Shown: positions 23,877 through 32,361 of the stretch, piece by piece
How positions within the stretch are numbered: the first letter of the stretch is position 1
How the letters are laid out: the number at the start of each line of letters is the position of its first letter
The notes under the pieces: model-generated
Seen by the model: the letters and a program-made list of their open reading frames with translations, nothing else
Told to the model about the DNA's origin: nothing
The model's database searches: none
Assembly: GCF_017315755.1 (NCBI RefSeq)
Contig: NZ_JAFLRJ010000075.1
Span: forward strand, 1-58,809
From: Streptomyces beijiangensis
GTDB lineage: Bacteria; Actinomycetota; Actinomycetes; Streptomycetales; Streptomycetaceae
Direction: 5' to 3'
Length of the DNA stretch: 58,809 bases
Made by a program: the position numbers and the translations under genes

Positions 23877-24695
23877 ATGCAGCACCAATGGGCGCAGGGC
23901 ACCCATCCCCAAGCTCTCAACTCCGTTCGAGCAGGGGAGACCCCATTCCCGGGTGCGCCGCCCTCGCAAGGGCCGCCGCCCCCGCAAGGACCGCCGCCGC
24001 CCGCCCCTGGATGGTCCGGACCGCCCCCGCAGTCCGTACCGCCAGGCCTGGACACCACGGGACACGTCCAGCTGCCGCCGGGAGGCCCCGTACCGCTGCC
24101 CGCGCCGCCCCTGGCGACCGCGCAGGCGGACACCGGCGCCACCACCCTCGCCGTGCTGCTCATCGGCCCGGCCGGTGCCGGAAAGACGACCGTCGCCCGG
24201 CACTGGGCGCAGAGCCGCCGGGTCCCCACCGCCCACATCAGCCTCGACGACGTCCGCGAATGGGTCTGTTCGGGCTTCGCCGACCCCCAGTCCGGCTGGA
24301 ACAGCCACTCCGAGGCGCAGTACCGGCTGGCCCGCCGCACCTGCGGATTTGCCGCCCGCAACTTCCTCGCCAACGGCATCTCCTGCATCCTCGACGACGC
24401 CGTCTTTCCCGATCGCCCGGTCGTCGGGCTCGGCGGCTGGAAGCGCCATGTCGGGCCCGGCCTGCTGCCCGTGGTGCTCCTGCCCGGTCTGGAGGTCGTC
24501 CTGGAGCGCAATGCGGCGCGCAGCGGCAACCGCCGCCTCAGCGACGAGGAGGTCGCCAGGATCCACGGGCGGATGGCCGGGTGGTACGGATCGGGACTGC
24601 CCATCATCGACAACTCAGGCTACGACGTGGCGACGACCGCCCAGGTCCTCGATGACGTCCTGGCCCGTTCGATCGCGAGCCCGCCGAACTGGTAG
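23877..24695 (+). CDS. P-loop kinase (zeta-toxin/AAA-type) with Pro-rich N-terminus
   Basis: The 272-residue protein has a Pro/Gly/Gln-rich disordered N-terminus (1 to about 85). A small nucleotide-kinase-like domain follows, with Walker A GPAGAGKTT at 97-105, an Asp pair in HISLDDVREW, an R-rich helix and a C-terminal IIDNSG. This arrangement resembles zeta-toxin/polynucleotide kinase-type P-loop kinases that phosphorylate small molecules, but the substrate is unknown. ATG at 23877 is preceded by GGAG at about ten bases. It lies alone between the aro terminator and the M24 peptidase gene. No antitoxin partner is visible. Confidence 0.75.
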   Translation: MQHQWAQGTHPQALNSVRAGETPFPGAPPSQGPPPPQGPPPPAPGWSGPPPQSVPPGLDTTGHVQLPPGGPVPLPAPPLATAQADTGATTLAVLLIGPAGAGKTTVARHWAQSRRVPTAHISLDDVREWVCSGFADPQSGWNSHSEAQYRLARRTCGFAARNFLANGISCILDDAVFPDRPVVGLGGWKRHVGPGLLPVVLLPGLEVVLERNAARSGNRRLSDEEVARIHGRMAGWYGSGLPIIDNSGYDVATTAQVLDDVLARSIASPPNW

Positions 24696-24758
24696 CCGAG
24701 CCCCCCGGTCGGACGCGCTGAACCGGCCGGTCCCGGTCCGCGCTCTTACGCTCGACGC

Positions 24759-25874
24759 ATGTCAGAGGTGTTTGCGGTCCGGCGAAACCATCTGCGCGAC
24801 CGGTGTGCCGCGACGGGCAGCGAGGCCGCGCTGGTCTCGCGCCCGGCCAATGTGCGCTATCTCGCGGGCGGTGCGCCCCCCGGTGCCGTCCTGCTGCTCG
24901 GCGGTGCGGGCGGTGGCGACGACGTACTGCTCTGCCCGCGTACGCCCGGCGGTGATCCTGCGGACGGACGCCCGGACGAGTCGCTGCGGCTGACCGTCCT
25001 GTCCACTCCCGGCGGTGATCCCGCCGTCGCCGCGGCGGACCTTCTCGCCGCGGCGGGCACCGGCTCCCTGGCCGTGGAGGAGAACCATCTCACCGTCGCC
25101 CGGCACCGGGCCATGGGATCCGTGGCGCCGCGGCTGCGCCTCGACGGTCTGGCCGGCGCCGTGGAACAGCAGAGGATCATCAAGGACGAGGAAGAGATCT
25201 CCTGTCTGCGGACCGCGGCCGAGATCGCCGACCAGGCCCTCGGGGAGCTCCTGGAATCGATTCTGGTGGGCCGTACCGAACGGCATCTCGCGCTGGAGCT
25301 GGAGCGCAGACTGGTCGACCACGGCGCGGACGGCCCGGCCTTCGCGACCTCGGTGGGCACGGGGCCGAATTCCGGCCGGGGCAAGCACAGGCCCTCCGAC
25401 CGCAGGGTCGAGGAGGGAGATTTCCTTTCTGTGTGCCTCGGTGCGAACTACCGCGGATACCGCTGTGAGGTCGGCCGTACGTTCGTCATCGGCACGGCTC
25501 CCGCGGACTGGCAGATCGAGCTCTACGACCTGGTCTTCGCCGCTCAGCGGGCGGGCAGGGAGGCTCTGGCGCCCGGCACCGCCTGCCGTGACGTGGACCG
25601 TGCGGCCCGTCAGGTGGTGGACGCGGCAGGTCATGCGGAAGCCCTCGCGGAGACCACCGGACACGGTGTCGGGCTCGAAATCGACGAGGACCCGCAGCTG
25701 GCACCTGCGGCCATGGGTAAACTGGACGCTTGCGTGCCGGTCACCGTCGAACCGGGGGTCCACCTCCCTGGCCGGGGCGGAGTCCGGATCGATGACACGC
25801 TGGTCGTCCGCCCCGAGGCGGACGGCGGACCCGAGCTACTCACCATTACGACCAAGGAACTGCTCGCTCTCTAG
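24759..25874 (+). CDS. M24 (Xaa-Pro peptidase-like) protein with altered metal site
   Basis: The 371-residue cytoplasmic pita-bread-fold protein has an N-terminal creatinase-like domain (1 to about 130) and an M24 catalytic domain. The usual five metal ligands are D, D, H, E and E. Here the aligned positions read C226 (FLSVCLGA), E237 ([10 protein letters not shown]), H302 (TGHGVGLE), E331 (TVEPGV) and D345 (VRIDDTL). Three of five are changed, so normal Xaa-Pro dipeptidase activity is doubtful or uses different metal chemistry. It sits 49 bases upstream of efp. A link to EF-P and polyproline metabolism is attractive but only inferred. Confidence 0.82.
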   Translation: MSEVFAVRRNHLRDRCAATGSEAALVSRPANVRYLAGGAPPGAVLLLGGAGGGDDVLLCPRTPGGDPADGRPDESLRLTVLSTPGGDPAVAAADLLAAAGTGSLAVEENHLTVARHRAMGSVAPRLRLDGLAGAVEQQRIIKDEEEISCLRTAAEIADQALGELLESILVGRTERHLALELERRLVDHGADGPAFATSVGTGPNSGRGKHRPSDRRVEEGDFLSVCLGANYRGYRCEVGRTFVIGTAPADWQIELYDLVFAAQRAGREALAPGTACRDVDRAARQVVDAAGHAEALAETTGHGVGLEIDEDPQLAPAAMGKLDACVPVTVEPGVHLPGRGGVRIDDTLVVRPEADGGPELLTITTKELLAL

Positions 25875-25923
25875 CGTGCGGACCCTCGGTCCCACATACG
25901 CGCAGTCCAGGAGAACCTCAACC

Positions 25924-26490
25924 GTGGCTTCCACGAACGACCTCAAGAACGGCCTGGTGCTCAAGCTCGACGGAGGCCAGCTCTGGTCCGTCGTCGAGTT
26001 CCAGCATGTCAAGCCCGGCAAGGGCCCTGCCTTCGTGCGCACCAAGCTCAAGAGCGTGATGTCCGGCAAGGTCGTCGACAAGACGTTCAACGCCGGCACG
26101 AAGGTCGAGACGGCCACCATCGACCGCCGTGACATGCAGTTCTCGTACATGGACGGCGAGTACTTCGTCTTCATGGACATGAGCACGTTCGACCAGCTCA
26201 TGGTCGACCGCAAGTCCGTCGGCACCACCGCCAACTTCCTGATCGAGGGCTTCACCGCCTCCGTCGCGCAGCACGAGGGCGAGGTGCTCTACGTCGAGCT
26301 GCCGGCCGCCGTCGAGCTCGTCATCCAGCACACAGACCCGGGCGTCCAGGGCGACCGTTCGACCGGTGGCACCAAGCCGGCGACGCTGGAGACCGGGTAC
26401 GAGATCGGTGTTCCGCTGTTCATCACGACCGGTGAGAAGATCAAGGTCGACACCCGCACCGGCGATTACCTCGGCCGGGTGAACAGCTAA
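25924..26490 (+). CDS. efp: Translation elongation factor P
   Basis: The 188-residue three-domain tRNA-mimic rescues ribosomes stalled at consecutive prolines. The loop that reaches the P-site reads KPGKGPAF, with the tip Lys at residue 33. The palindromic PGKGP form is the one reported for actinobacterial EF-P that works without lysine modification, in line with no EpmA/EarP/YmfI gene nearby. GTG at 25924 gives [16 protein letters not shown], the standard N-terminus. nusB begins three bases after the stop, so the two are cotranscribed. Confidence 0.97.
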   Translation: MASTNDLKNGLVLKLDGGQLWSVVEFQHVKPGKGPAFVRTKLKSVMSGKVVDKTFNAGTKVETATIDRRDMQFSYMDGEYFVFMDMSTFDQLMVDRKSVGTTANFLIEGFTASVAQHEGEVLYVELPAAVELVIQHTDPGVQGDRSTGGTKPATLETGYEIGVPLFITTGEKIKVDTRTGDYLGRVNS

Positions 26491-26492
26491 CC

Positions 26493-26924
26493 GTGGCTGC
26501 CCGGAACACGGCGCGCAAGCGCGCCTTCCAGATCCTCTTCGAGGCCGACCAGCGCGGGGTATCCGTGCAGACGGTCCTCGCGGACTGGATCCGTCATTCC
26601 CGCAGCGGCGACGACCGACAGCCGCCGGTCAGCGAGTACACGATGGAGCTCGTCGAGGGGTACGCGGAGTACGCGGACCGCATCGACGACCTCATCTCCA
26701 CCTACGCGGTGGGCTGGTCGCTCGACCGGATGCCGGTCGTCGACCGCAACATCGTGCGCCTCGGTGCGTACGAACTGGTGTGGGTCGACGGCACGCCGGA
26801 CGCGGTAGTGATCGACGAGGCGGTGCAACTCGCCAAGGAGTTCTCCACCGACGAGTCGCCGTCCTTCATCAACGGCCTGCTGGCCCGATTCAAGGACCTC
26901 AAGCCGAGCCTGCGCCGCGACTAG
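26493..26924 (+). CDS. nusB: Transcription antitermination factor NusB
   Basis: The 143-residue all-helical RNA-binding protein works with NusE (S10) at boxA in rRNA operons. It starts AARNTARKRAFQILFEADQRG and ends with the family segment VIDEAVQLAKEFSTDESPSFINGLLARF. It begins three bases after efp and is followed by a long hairpin. A complete family member. Confidence 0.95.
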   Translation: MAARNTARKRAFQILFEADQRGVSVQTVLADWIRHSRSGDDRQPPVSEYTMELVEGYAEYADRIDDLISTYAVGWSLDRMPVVDRNIVRLGAYELVWVDGTPDAVVIDEAVQLAKEFSTDESPSFINGLLARFKDLKPSLRRD

Positions 26925-26941
26925 GGGTACAGCTCTTCCCG

Positions 26942-26980
26942 GGCCCGGAGCAGAAGATGAACAATCTTCAGCTCCGGGCC
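26942..26980 (+). terminator. Terminator after nusB
   Basis: A 10-bp outer stem (GGCCCGGAGC and complement) is followed by an A-A mismatch, a 6-bp inner stem (GAAGAT/ATCTTC) and a five-base loop. Confidence 0.8.
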
Positions 26981-27017
26981 TGGTGCATGTCCGGAGTGGT
27001 GATCTAGGTTTCGGCCC

Positions 27018-28400
27018 ATGCCCGAACCCGCGCTGGGAGCCAGGGTCCGGATCGGCTACGGGCTCGGCTCGTTCGCCACCGGCACCTTCGGCACCGTCCC
27101 AGGCCTGCTGCTGCTCTACTACCTGACCGACATCCTGGGCGTCGCCGCCGGGGTGGCGGGGCTGCTGGTCTTCCTGCCCAAGGCGTGGGACGTCCTGCTC
27201 AACCCGTGGATAGGCAGCCTCTCCGACCGCACCGAGCACCGCTGGGGCCCGCGCCGTCCCTGGATGCTGCTGGGCGCCCTCACCATGCCGCTCTGCTTCG
27301 CCGCGATGTTCGCCGCACCGGATCTGGGCACCGGCCCCGCCGCCGCCTACGTGGCGCTGCTCTTCCTGCTGACGGCCACCGGGTACGCCTGCTTCCAGGT
27401 GCCCTACGTCGCCCTGCCCGCCGAGCTCACCGACGATCCGGACGAGCGCGCCCGCATCATGTCCTGGCGCGTCGCCTTCCTCGGTACGGCGATCCTGCTC
27501 TCCGGAGCCGTGGCGCCGCTGCTCGCGGGGGCCACCGACGACGAACGGGGCACACCGGGCGGCTACCGGCTGATGGGGGTGGTCGTCGGCGCTCTGCTCT
27601 GTGCGGGGATGCTCGCGGCCTTCGCCGCCACCGCAGGGGCCCGTGGGGTGCTCCGTACGACCAGTGAGGGCGGACTCCCCGCCCAGCTCAGGGCAGCCCG
27701 CACCAACCGGCCCTTCCTCTGGCTGCTGTCCGCCTTCGTCGTACAGGCGGCGGCGACCGGGCTGATGCTGGCGGGGACCCAGTACTTCGCCACGTACATC
27801 CTGGGCAGACCGAGCGCCACGACCCTGCTCTTCGCCTGTCTGATCGTGCCCTCGCTGCTCGCCATGCCGCTCTGGCTGGCCACCGGGCGGCGCACCGGCA
27901 AGCGCACCGCGGCGATCGCCGCCTCCTGCTGCTTCCTGGCGGGCGCGGTGGTCGCGGCGCTTGCCAGGCACGTGCCGAGCGGCGCGGTGTACGGAGCTGT
28001 CGCACTGGCCGGGATCGGTTACGCCGGGATGCAGATGCTGCCGATGGCCATGCTCGGCGACGCCATAGCGGCCGACGCCTACACCAGCGGGCGGCGCAGG
28101 GCCGGGCTGTTCACCGGGCTCTGGACGGCGGGGGAGACCCTCGGACTCGCCCTCGGCCCCGGCCTCTTCGGCCTTGTCCTGACCCTCGGCGGCTTCGTCT
28201 CCTCCGACGCCGACCACCGCGTCCACCAGCCGGGATCCGCACTCACCGCGATCGTCATGGGCTTCGGCGCGCTGCCCGCCTGCCTCCTTCTGCTCAGCCT
28301 GCCCCTGCTCGGCCGCTACCGGCTGAGCGAGAGCGAACTGATCCGGCTGCGCGACGCCGCCGGAACCGATCCGTCCGTATCGACCGTGGAGCAACTGTGA
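27018..28400 (+). CDS. MFS/GPH-type transporter
   Basis: The 460-residue, 12-segment membrane transporter resembles the glycoside-pentoside-hexuronide:cation symporter branch of the major facilitator superfamily (opening IGYGLGSFATGTFGTVPGLLLLYYLTD; loop SDRTEHRWGPRRPWMLLG; YVALPAELTDDPDERARIMSWR). The substrate is not evident. ATG at 27018 lies 94 bases after nusB, beyond its terminator. The stop overlaps the start of the PLP enzyme gene (GTGA), so the two are probably expressed and function together, for example transport plus metabolism of an amine or sugar-derived compound. Confidence 0.88.
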   Translation: MPEPALGARVRIGYGLGSFATGTFGTVPGLLLLYYLTDILGVAAGVAGLLVFLPKAWDVLLNPWIGSLSDRTEHRWGPRRPWMLLGALTMPLCFAAMFAAPDLGTGPAAAYVALLFLLTATGYACFQVPYVALPAELTDDPDERARIMSWRVAFLGTAILLSGAVAPLLAGATDDERGTPGGYRLMGVVVGALLCAGMLAAFAATAGARGVLRTTSEGGLPAQLRAARTNRPFLWLLSAFVVQAAATGLMLAGTQYFATYILGRPSATTLLFACLIVPSLLAMPLWLATGRRTGKRTAAIAASCCFLAGAVVAALARHVPSGAVYGAVALAGIGYAGMQMLPMAMLGDAIAADAYTSGRRRAGLFTGLWTAGETLGLALGPGLFGLVLTLGGFVSSDADHRVHQPGSALTAIVMGFGALPACLLLLSLPLLGRYRLSESELIRLRDAAGTDPSVSTVEQL

Positions 28401-29833
28401 GCACAGACCGAGACATACTCGACCGGCTCGGCGCCCTGCGTGCGGCCGACCTGCCCGTGAAGGGCGGGCGCACCATGGCGTACGTCTACGACTCGGGTCT
28501 TGAGGGCATCGAGGAGCTGGCGGCGGAGGCCGCCGCCAGGTTCGCGGGGGTCAACGGGCTCGACATGACGGTCTTCCCCAGCGTGGTGGCGCTGGAGAAC
28601 GACATCGTGGGACGCGCGGCGCGGCTGCTCGGCGGGGACACGGAAACGGCGGGCACCTTCACCAGCGGTGGAACCGAGAGCTGTCTGCTCGCCGTGTACA
28701 CGGCACGCGAGCACGCACGGCGGACCCGCGGCGTCGAGGCGCCCGAACTGGTCCTGCCCGACACCGCGCACGCCGCCTTCCACAAGGCGGCGGCGCTCTT
28801 CGGCCTGAAGCCGGTCGTGGTGCCGACGGACCCGCAGACGTACAAGGTCCGCGCCGGGGACATCGCGGCGGCCATCACCGGGAACACCGCTCTGGTCGTC
28901 CTCTCCGCGCCCTCCTACGCGCACGGGGTCATCGACCCGGTGGCGGAGGCAGCCGCGGAAGCGGCCCGGCGCGGGGTGCTCTGCCATGTCGACGCCTGCA
29001 TCGGCGGCTGGTATCTGGGACATCTGCGGCTGGCGGCCGACGCACCCCGACTGCCGCCGTTCGACCTGTCCGTGGCGGGGGTGACCTCGCTCTCCGTGGA
29101 TCTTCACAAGTACGGTTACGCGGCCAAGGGCGCATCGGTGCTGCTCTTCCGGGATGCCGAACTGCGCCGCCACGGCTGGTTCGCGCATGCGTCGTGGCCC
29201 GGATACCCGGTGGTCAACGCGACCTTGCAGGGCACGAAGTCGGCCGCGCCGCTCGCCGCCGCCTGGGCGGTCCTGGAGCGCATCGGCACCGAGGGCTATG
29301 TCGATCTGTCGAGACGGGTCCACCTCGCGGCCGCCGCACTGGCGGAGGGCGTCCGAGGGATCGAGGGCCTGCGCGTCCTGGGCAGCCCCGAGTCCTCACT
29401 GATCGCCGTCGCCGCGGACGGTCCCGGCATCGACCCCTTCGTGGTGGCCGACGAGATGCGCGGGCGCGGCTGGTACCTGCAGCCGCAGCCTGCCTTCGGC
29501 GGATCCCCGGCCAATCTGCATCTGACGGTGACCGCGGCGGTCGCGGGGGAGGAGACCGTACGGCAACTGCTCGCCGACCTCGCCGAGGCCGTCGGAGCTG
29601 CCAGGGCGCTCGGCCCGGTCGAGATCGACCCCGAACTGGTCGCGGCGGCAGGCCTGTTGGACCCCGACACCCTGACCTCGGAGGAGGCGGCCCTCGCCCT
29701 GGGCCTCGCAGGGGTCGGCGAGGGCGGGGAGCTGCCCGAGCGGATGGCGCCGGTGCTCGCCGTGCTCCAGGTGCTGCCGCCGAAGCTCACCGAACGGCTG
29801 CTGCCCGAGCTCATCGGCCGGCTCTACACCTGA
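28397..29833 (+). CDS. PLP-dependent lyase/decarboxylase (sphingosine-1-phosphate lyase/group II-like)
   Basis: The 478-residue fold-type I PLP enzyme has TFTSGGTESCLLAVYTAREHA (cofactor phosphate binding), HVDACIGGW (Asp contacting the pyridine nitrogen) and the Schiff-base Lys K238 in SVDLHKYGYAAKG. The overall pattern is that of the DOPA-decarboxylase/sphingosine-phosphate-lyase superfamily. An extra C-terminal region of about 75 residues is rich in Glu and Leu. The substrate is unknown. GTG start overlaps the stop of the MFS gene by four bases, which suggests coupled translation. Confidence 0.87.
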   Translation: MSTDRDILDRLGALRAADLPVKGGRTMAYVYDSGLEGIEELAAEAAARFAGVNGLDMTVFPSVVALENDIVGRAARLLGGDTETAGTFTSGGTESCLLAVYTAREHARRTRGVEAPELVLPDTAHAAFHKAAALFGLKPVVVPTDPQTYKVRAGDIAAAITGNTALVVLSAPSYAHGVIDPVAEAAAEAARRGVLCHVDACIGGWYLGHLRLAADAPRLPPFDLSVAGVTSLSVDLHKYGYAAKGASVLLFRDAELRRHGWFAHASWPGYPVVNATLQGTKSAAPLAAAWAVLERIGTEGYVDLSRRVHLAAAALAEGVRGIEGLRVLGSPESSLIAVAADGPGIDPFVVADEMRGRGWYLQPQPAFGGSPANLHLTVTAAVAGEETVRQLLADLAEAVGAARALGPVEIDPELVAAAGLLDPDTLTSEEAALALGLAGVGEGGELPERMAPVLAVLQVLPPKLTERLLPELIGRLYT

Positions 29834-29840
29834 GCCGGCC

Positions 29841-29896
29841 GGACCGCACAGGCCGGACCGCACAGGACGGACCGCACAGGACGGACCGCGCCGTAC
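29841..29896. repeat. 14-bp tandem repeat array
   Basis: Three head-to-tail units of GGACCGCACAGG(C/A)C (29841-29882) are followed by a degenerate fourth, just after the PLP enzyme stop. They are non-coding and upstream of the shared terminator. Confidence 0.8.
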
Positions 29897-29915
29897 AGAA
29901 CGCGCAGGCCGGACA

Positions 29916-29960
29916 ACGCCCGAGGGCGGACCCGCCACAGGCGGGTCCGCCCTCGGGCGT
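29916..29960. terminator. Bidirectional terminator between PLP enzyme gene and bldD
   Basis: A perfect 20-bp stem with a five-base loop (CACAG) lies between two convergent genes. Confidence 0.85.
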
Positions 29961-29991
29961 GACGTTTCTTCCGCTAAAAACCGGGAGACGA

Positions 29992-30492
29992 TCAGACGTC
30001 GTCGTGCGCGACCGCACGGCGGGCATCCGCGTCCAGCACGCCCCAGCTGATGAGCTGCTCGGTCAGGACCGAGGGCGACTGGTCGTAGATGACGGCGAGA
30101 GTGCGCAGGTCGTCCTGGCGGATCGACAGCACCTTGCCGTTGTAGTCGCCGCGCTGGCTCTGGATCGTGGCGGCGTAACGCTGCAGCGGCCCGGCCTTCT
30201 CCGGCGGGACGTGCGCGAGGCGCTCGAGATCCAGGACGAGCTTGGGCGGCGGCTCGGCGGCCCCGCCCGGCGTCGTACCCGGCAGCAGCTCCTGCACCGG
30301 GACGCCGTAGAAGTCCGCCAGCTCGGCAAGGCGCTGCACGGTAACGGCACGGTCGCCGCGCTCGTACGAACCCACCACGACGGCCTTCCAGCGGCCCTGG
30401 GACTTCTCTTCCACTCCGTGGAGGGAGAGGCCCTGCTGGGTGCGGATGGCACGGAGCTTGGCCCCGAGCTGTTTTGCGTATTCGCTGGACAT
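29992..30492 (-). CDS. bldD: Developmental master regulator BldD
   Basis: The 166-residue transcription factor represses sporulation genes during vegetative growth when dimerised by tetrameric cyclic-di-GMP. The N-terminal XRE-type HTH is SSEYAKQLGAKLRAIRTQQG to about residue 70. The C-terminal domain carries the intact cyclic-di-GMP signature RGD (114-116) and RQDD (125-128), spaced by eight residues. ATG at 30492 has GGGGAG upstream and gives the canonical N-terminus; an upstream in-frame start adding eight residues is less likely. It converges on the PLP enzyme gene and is divergent from the pyr operon. The promoter overlaps an inverted repeat that fits autorepression. Confidence 0.97.
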   Translation of the reverse strand: MSSEYAKQLGAKLRAIRTQQGLSLHGVEEKSQGRWKAVVVGSYERGDRAVTVQRLAELADFYGVPVQELLPGTTPGGAAEPPPKLVLDLERLAHVPPEKAGPLQRYAATIQSQRGDYNGKVLSIRQDDLRTLAVIYDQSPSVLTEQLISWGVLDADARRAVAHDDV

Positions 30493-30543
30493 AAGGCTCC
30501 CCGGACACTGAGTCAATGTGCGGCTCCGCCGCGCGGCTGGTAA

Positions 30544-30582
30544 CTCACTGTGAGGTTACGCAGCGTTACTTGGATGCGTCAA
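30544..30582 (-). promoter_or_regulatory. bldD promoter with candidate BldD autoregulatory operator
   Basis: On the minus strand, TTGACG (30577-30582) and TAACCT (30553-30558) are separated by 18 bases. A perfect inverted repeat CTCACTGTGAG (30544-30554) overlaps the -10 and likely start point. A pair of GTTAC boxes (30555-30559, 30565-30569) lies within the spacer. BldD is known to repress its own promoter through TCAC/GTGA-type inverted half-sites. Confidence 0.6.
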
Positions 30583-30676
30583 GCCGAATGGTCCGTACCG
30601 CCCCCCTCCCAGGGGTCGTGAGAAGGGCCGCAGACCCCCTGGTACCGTGGAGAACGTAATTTTGACGTCCTTTAAG

Positions 30677-31301
<625 letters not shown>

Positions 31302-31380
31302 CCCCTCAGGACCACCTTCCGGTGGTCTCTCCGCGCGCCCTCATGCCCGAAATCTCCGCTTTCACTGGAGCTGCAATCAG

Positions 31381-32361
31381 ATGAAGCGTCACCTCATCTC
31401 GGCCGCCGACCTCACCCGTGACGACGCCGTCCTCGTCCTCGACACCGCCGAGGAGATGGCCCGGGTCGCCGACCGGCCGATCAAGAAGCTGCCGACACTC
31501 CGCGGCCGTACGATCGTCAACCTCTTCTTCGAGGACTCGACCCGGACGCGGATCTCCTTCGAGGCCGCCGCCAAGCGGCTGTCCGCGGACGTCATCAACT
31601 TCTCCGCCAAGGGTTCCTCGGTCTCCAAGGGCGAGTCGCTCAAGGACACCGCGCTGACCCTGGAGGCCATGGGCGCCGACGCGGTCGTCATCCGCCACCC
31701 CGCCTCCGGCGCCCCCTACCGCCTCGCCAACTCCGGCTGGATCGACTCCACCGTTGTGAACGCGGGCGACGGCACCCACGAGCACCCCACCCAGGCTCTC
31801 CTCGACGCCTTCACGCTGCGCCGCCGCCTCGTCGGCCGCGACGCGGGCATGGGCAAGGGCCTGGACGGCCGCCGGGTCACGATCGTCGGCGACGTACTGC
31901 ACAGCAGGGTCGCCCGCTCCAACGTCCTGCTGCTGCACACCCTCGGCGCCGAGGTCACCCTGGTCGCCCCGCCGACGCTCGTCCCCGTGGGCGTCGAGAG
32001 CTGGCCGTGCGAAGTCAGCTACGACCTCGACGCCGTACTGCCGAAGTCCGACGCCGTGATGATGCTGCGCGTACAGCGCGAGCGGATGAACGCGGCGTTC
32101 TTCCCGACCGAGCGCGAGTACTCGCGCCGGTACGGCCTCAACGGCCACCGGATGGCGAAGATGCCCGGCGAGGCCATCGTCATGCACCCCGGCCCCATGG
32201 TCCGCGGCATGGAGATCACCGCCGAGGTCGCCGACTCCGACCGCTGCACGGCCGTCGAGCAGGTCGCCAACGGTGTCTCGGCCCGGATGGCCGTCCTCTA
32301 TCTGCTTCTGGGCGGCTCCGAGCCCGCCATCAGCACGACCCGTACCGAGGAGAACAACTGA
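31381..32361 (+). CDS. pyrB: Aspartate carbamoyltransferase, catalytic subunit
   Basis: The 326-residue enzyme condenses carbamoyl phosphate and aspartate. The carbamoyl-phosphate loop is [13 protein letters not shown]; the [10 protein letters not shown], aspartate-binding RVQRERM and [11 protein letters not shown] segments are present. ATG at 31381 ([10 protein letters not shown]) matches the family N-terminus. The stop and the pyrC start overlap (TGATG). No pyrI regulatory subunit is present, as usual in this group. Confidence 0.96.
   Translation: MKRHLISAADLTRDDAVLVLDTAEEMARVADRPIKKLPTLRGRTIVNLFFEDSTRTRISFEAAAKRLSADVINFSAKGSSVSKGESLKDTALTLEAMGADAVVIRHPASGAPYRLANSGWIDSTVVNAGDGTHEHPTQALLDAFTLRRRLVGRDAGMGKGLDGRRVTIVGDVLHSRVARSNVLLLHTLGAEVTLVAPPTLVPVGVESWPCEVSYDLDAVLPKSDAVMMLRVQRERMNAAFFPTEREYSRRYGLNGHRMAKMPGEAIVMHPGPMVRGMEITAEVADSDRCTAVEQVANGVSARMAVLYLLLGGSEPAISTTRTEENN

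Noticed and set aside
30493..30516. Eight-residue longer BldD start
   Set aside because: Family members start at SSEYAKQLG, and the GGGGAG site lies before ATG 30492.
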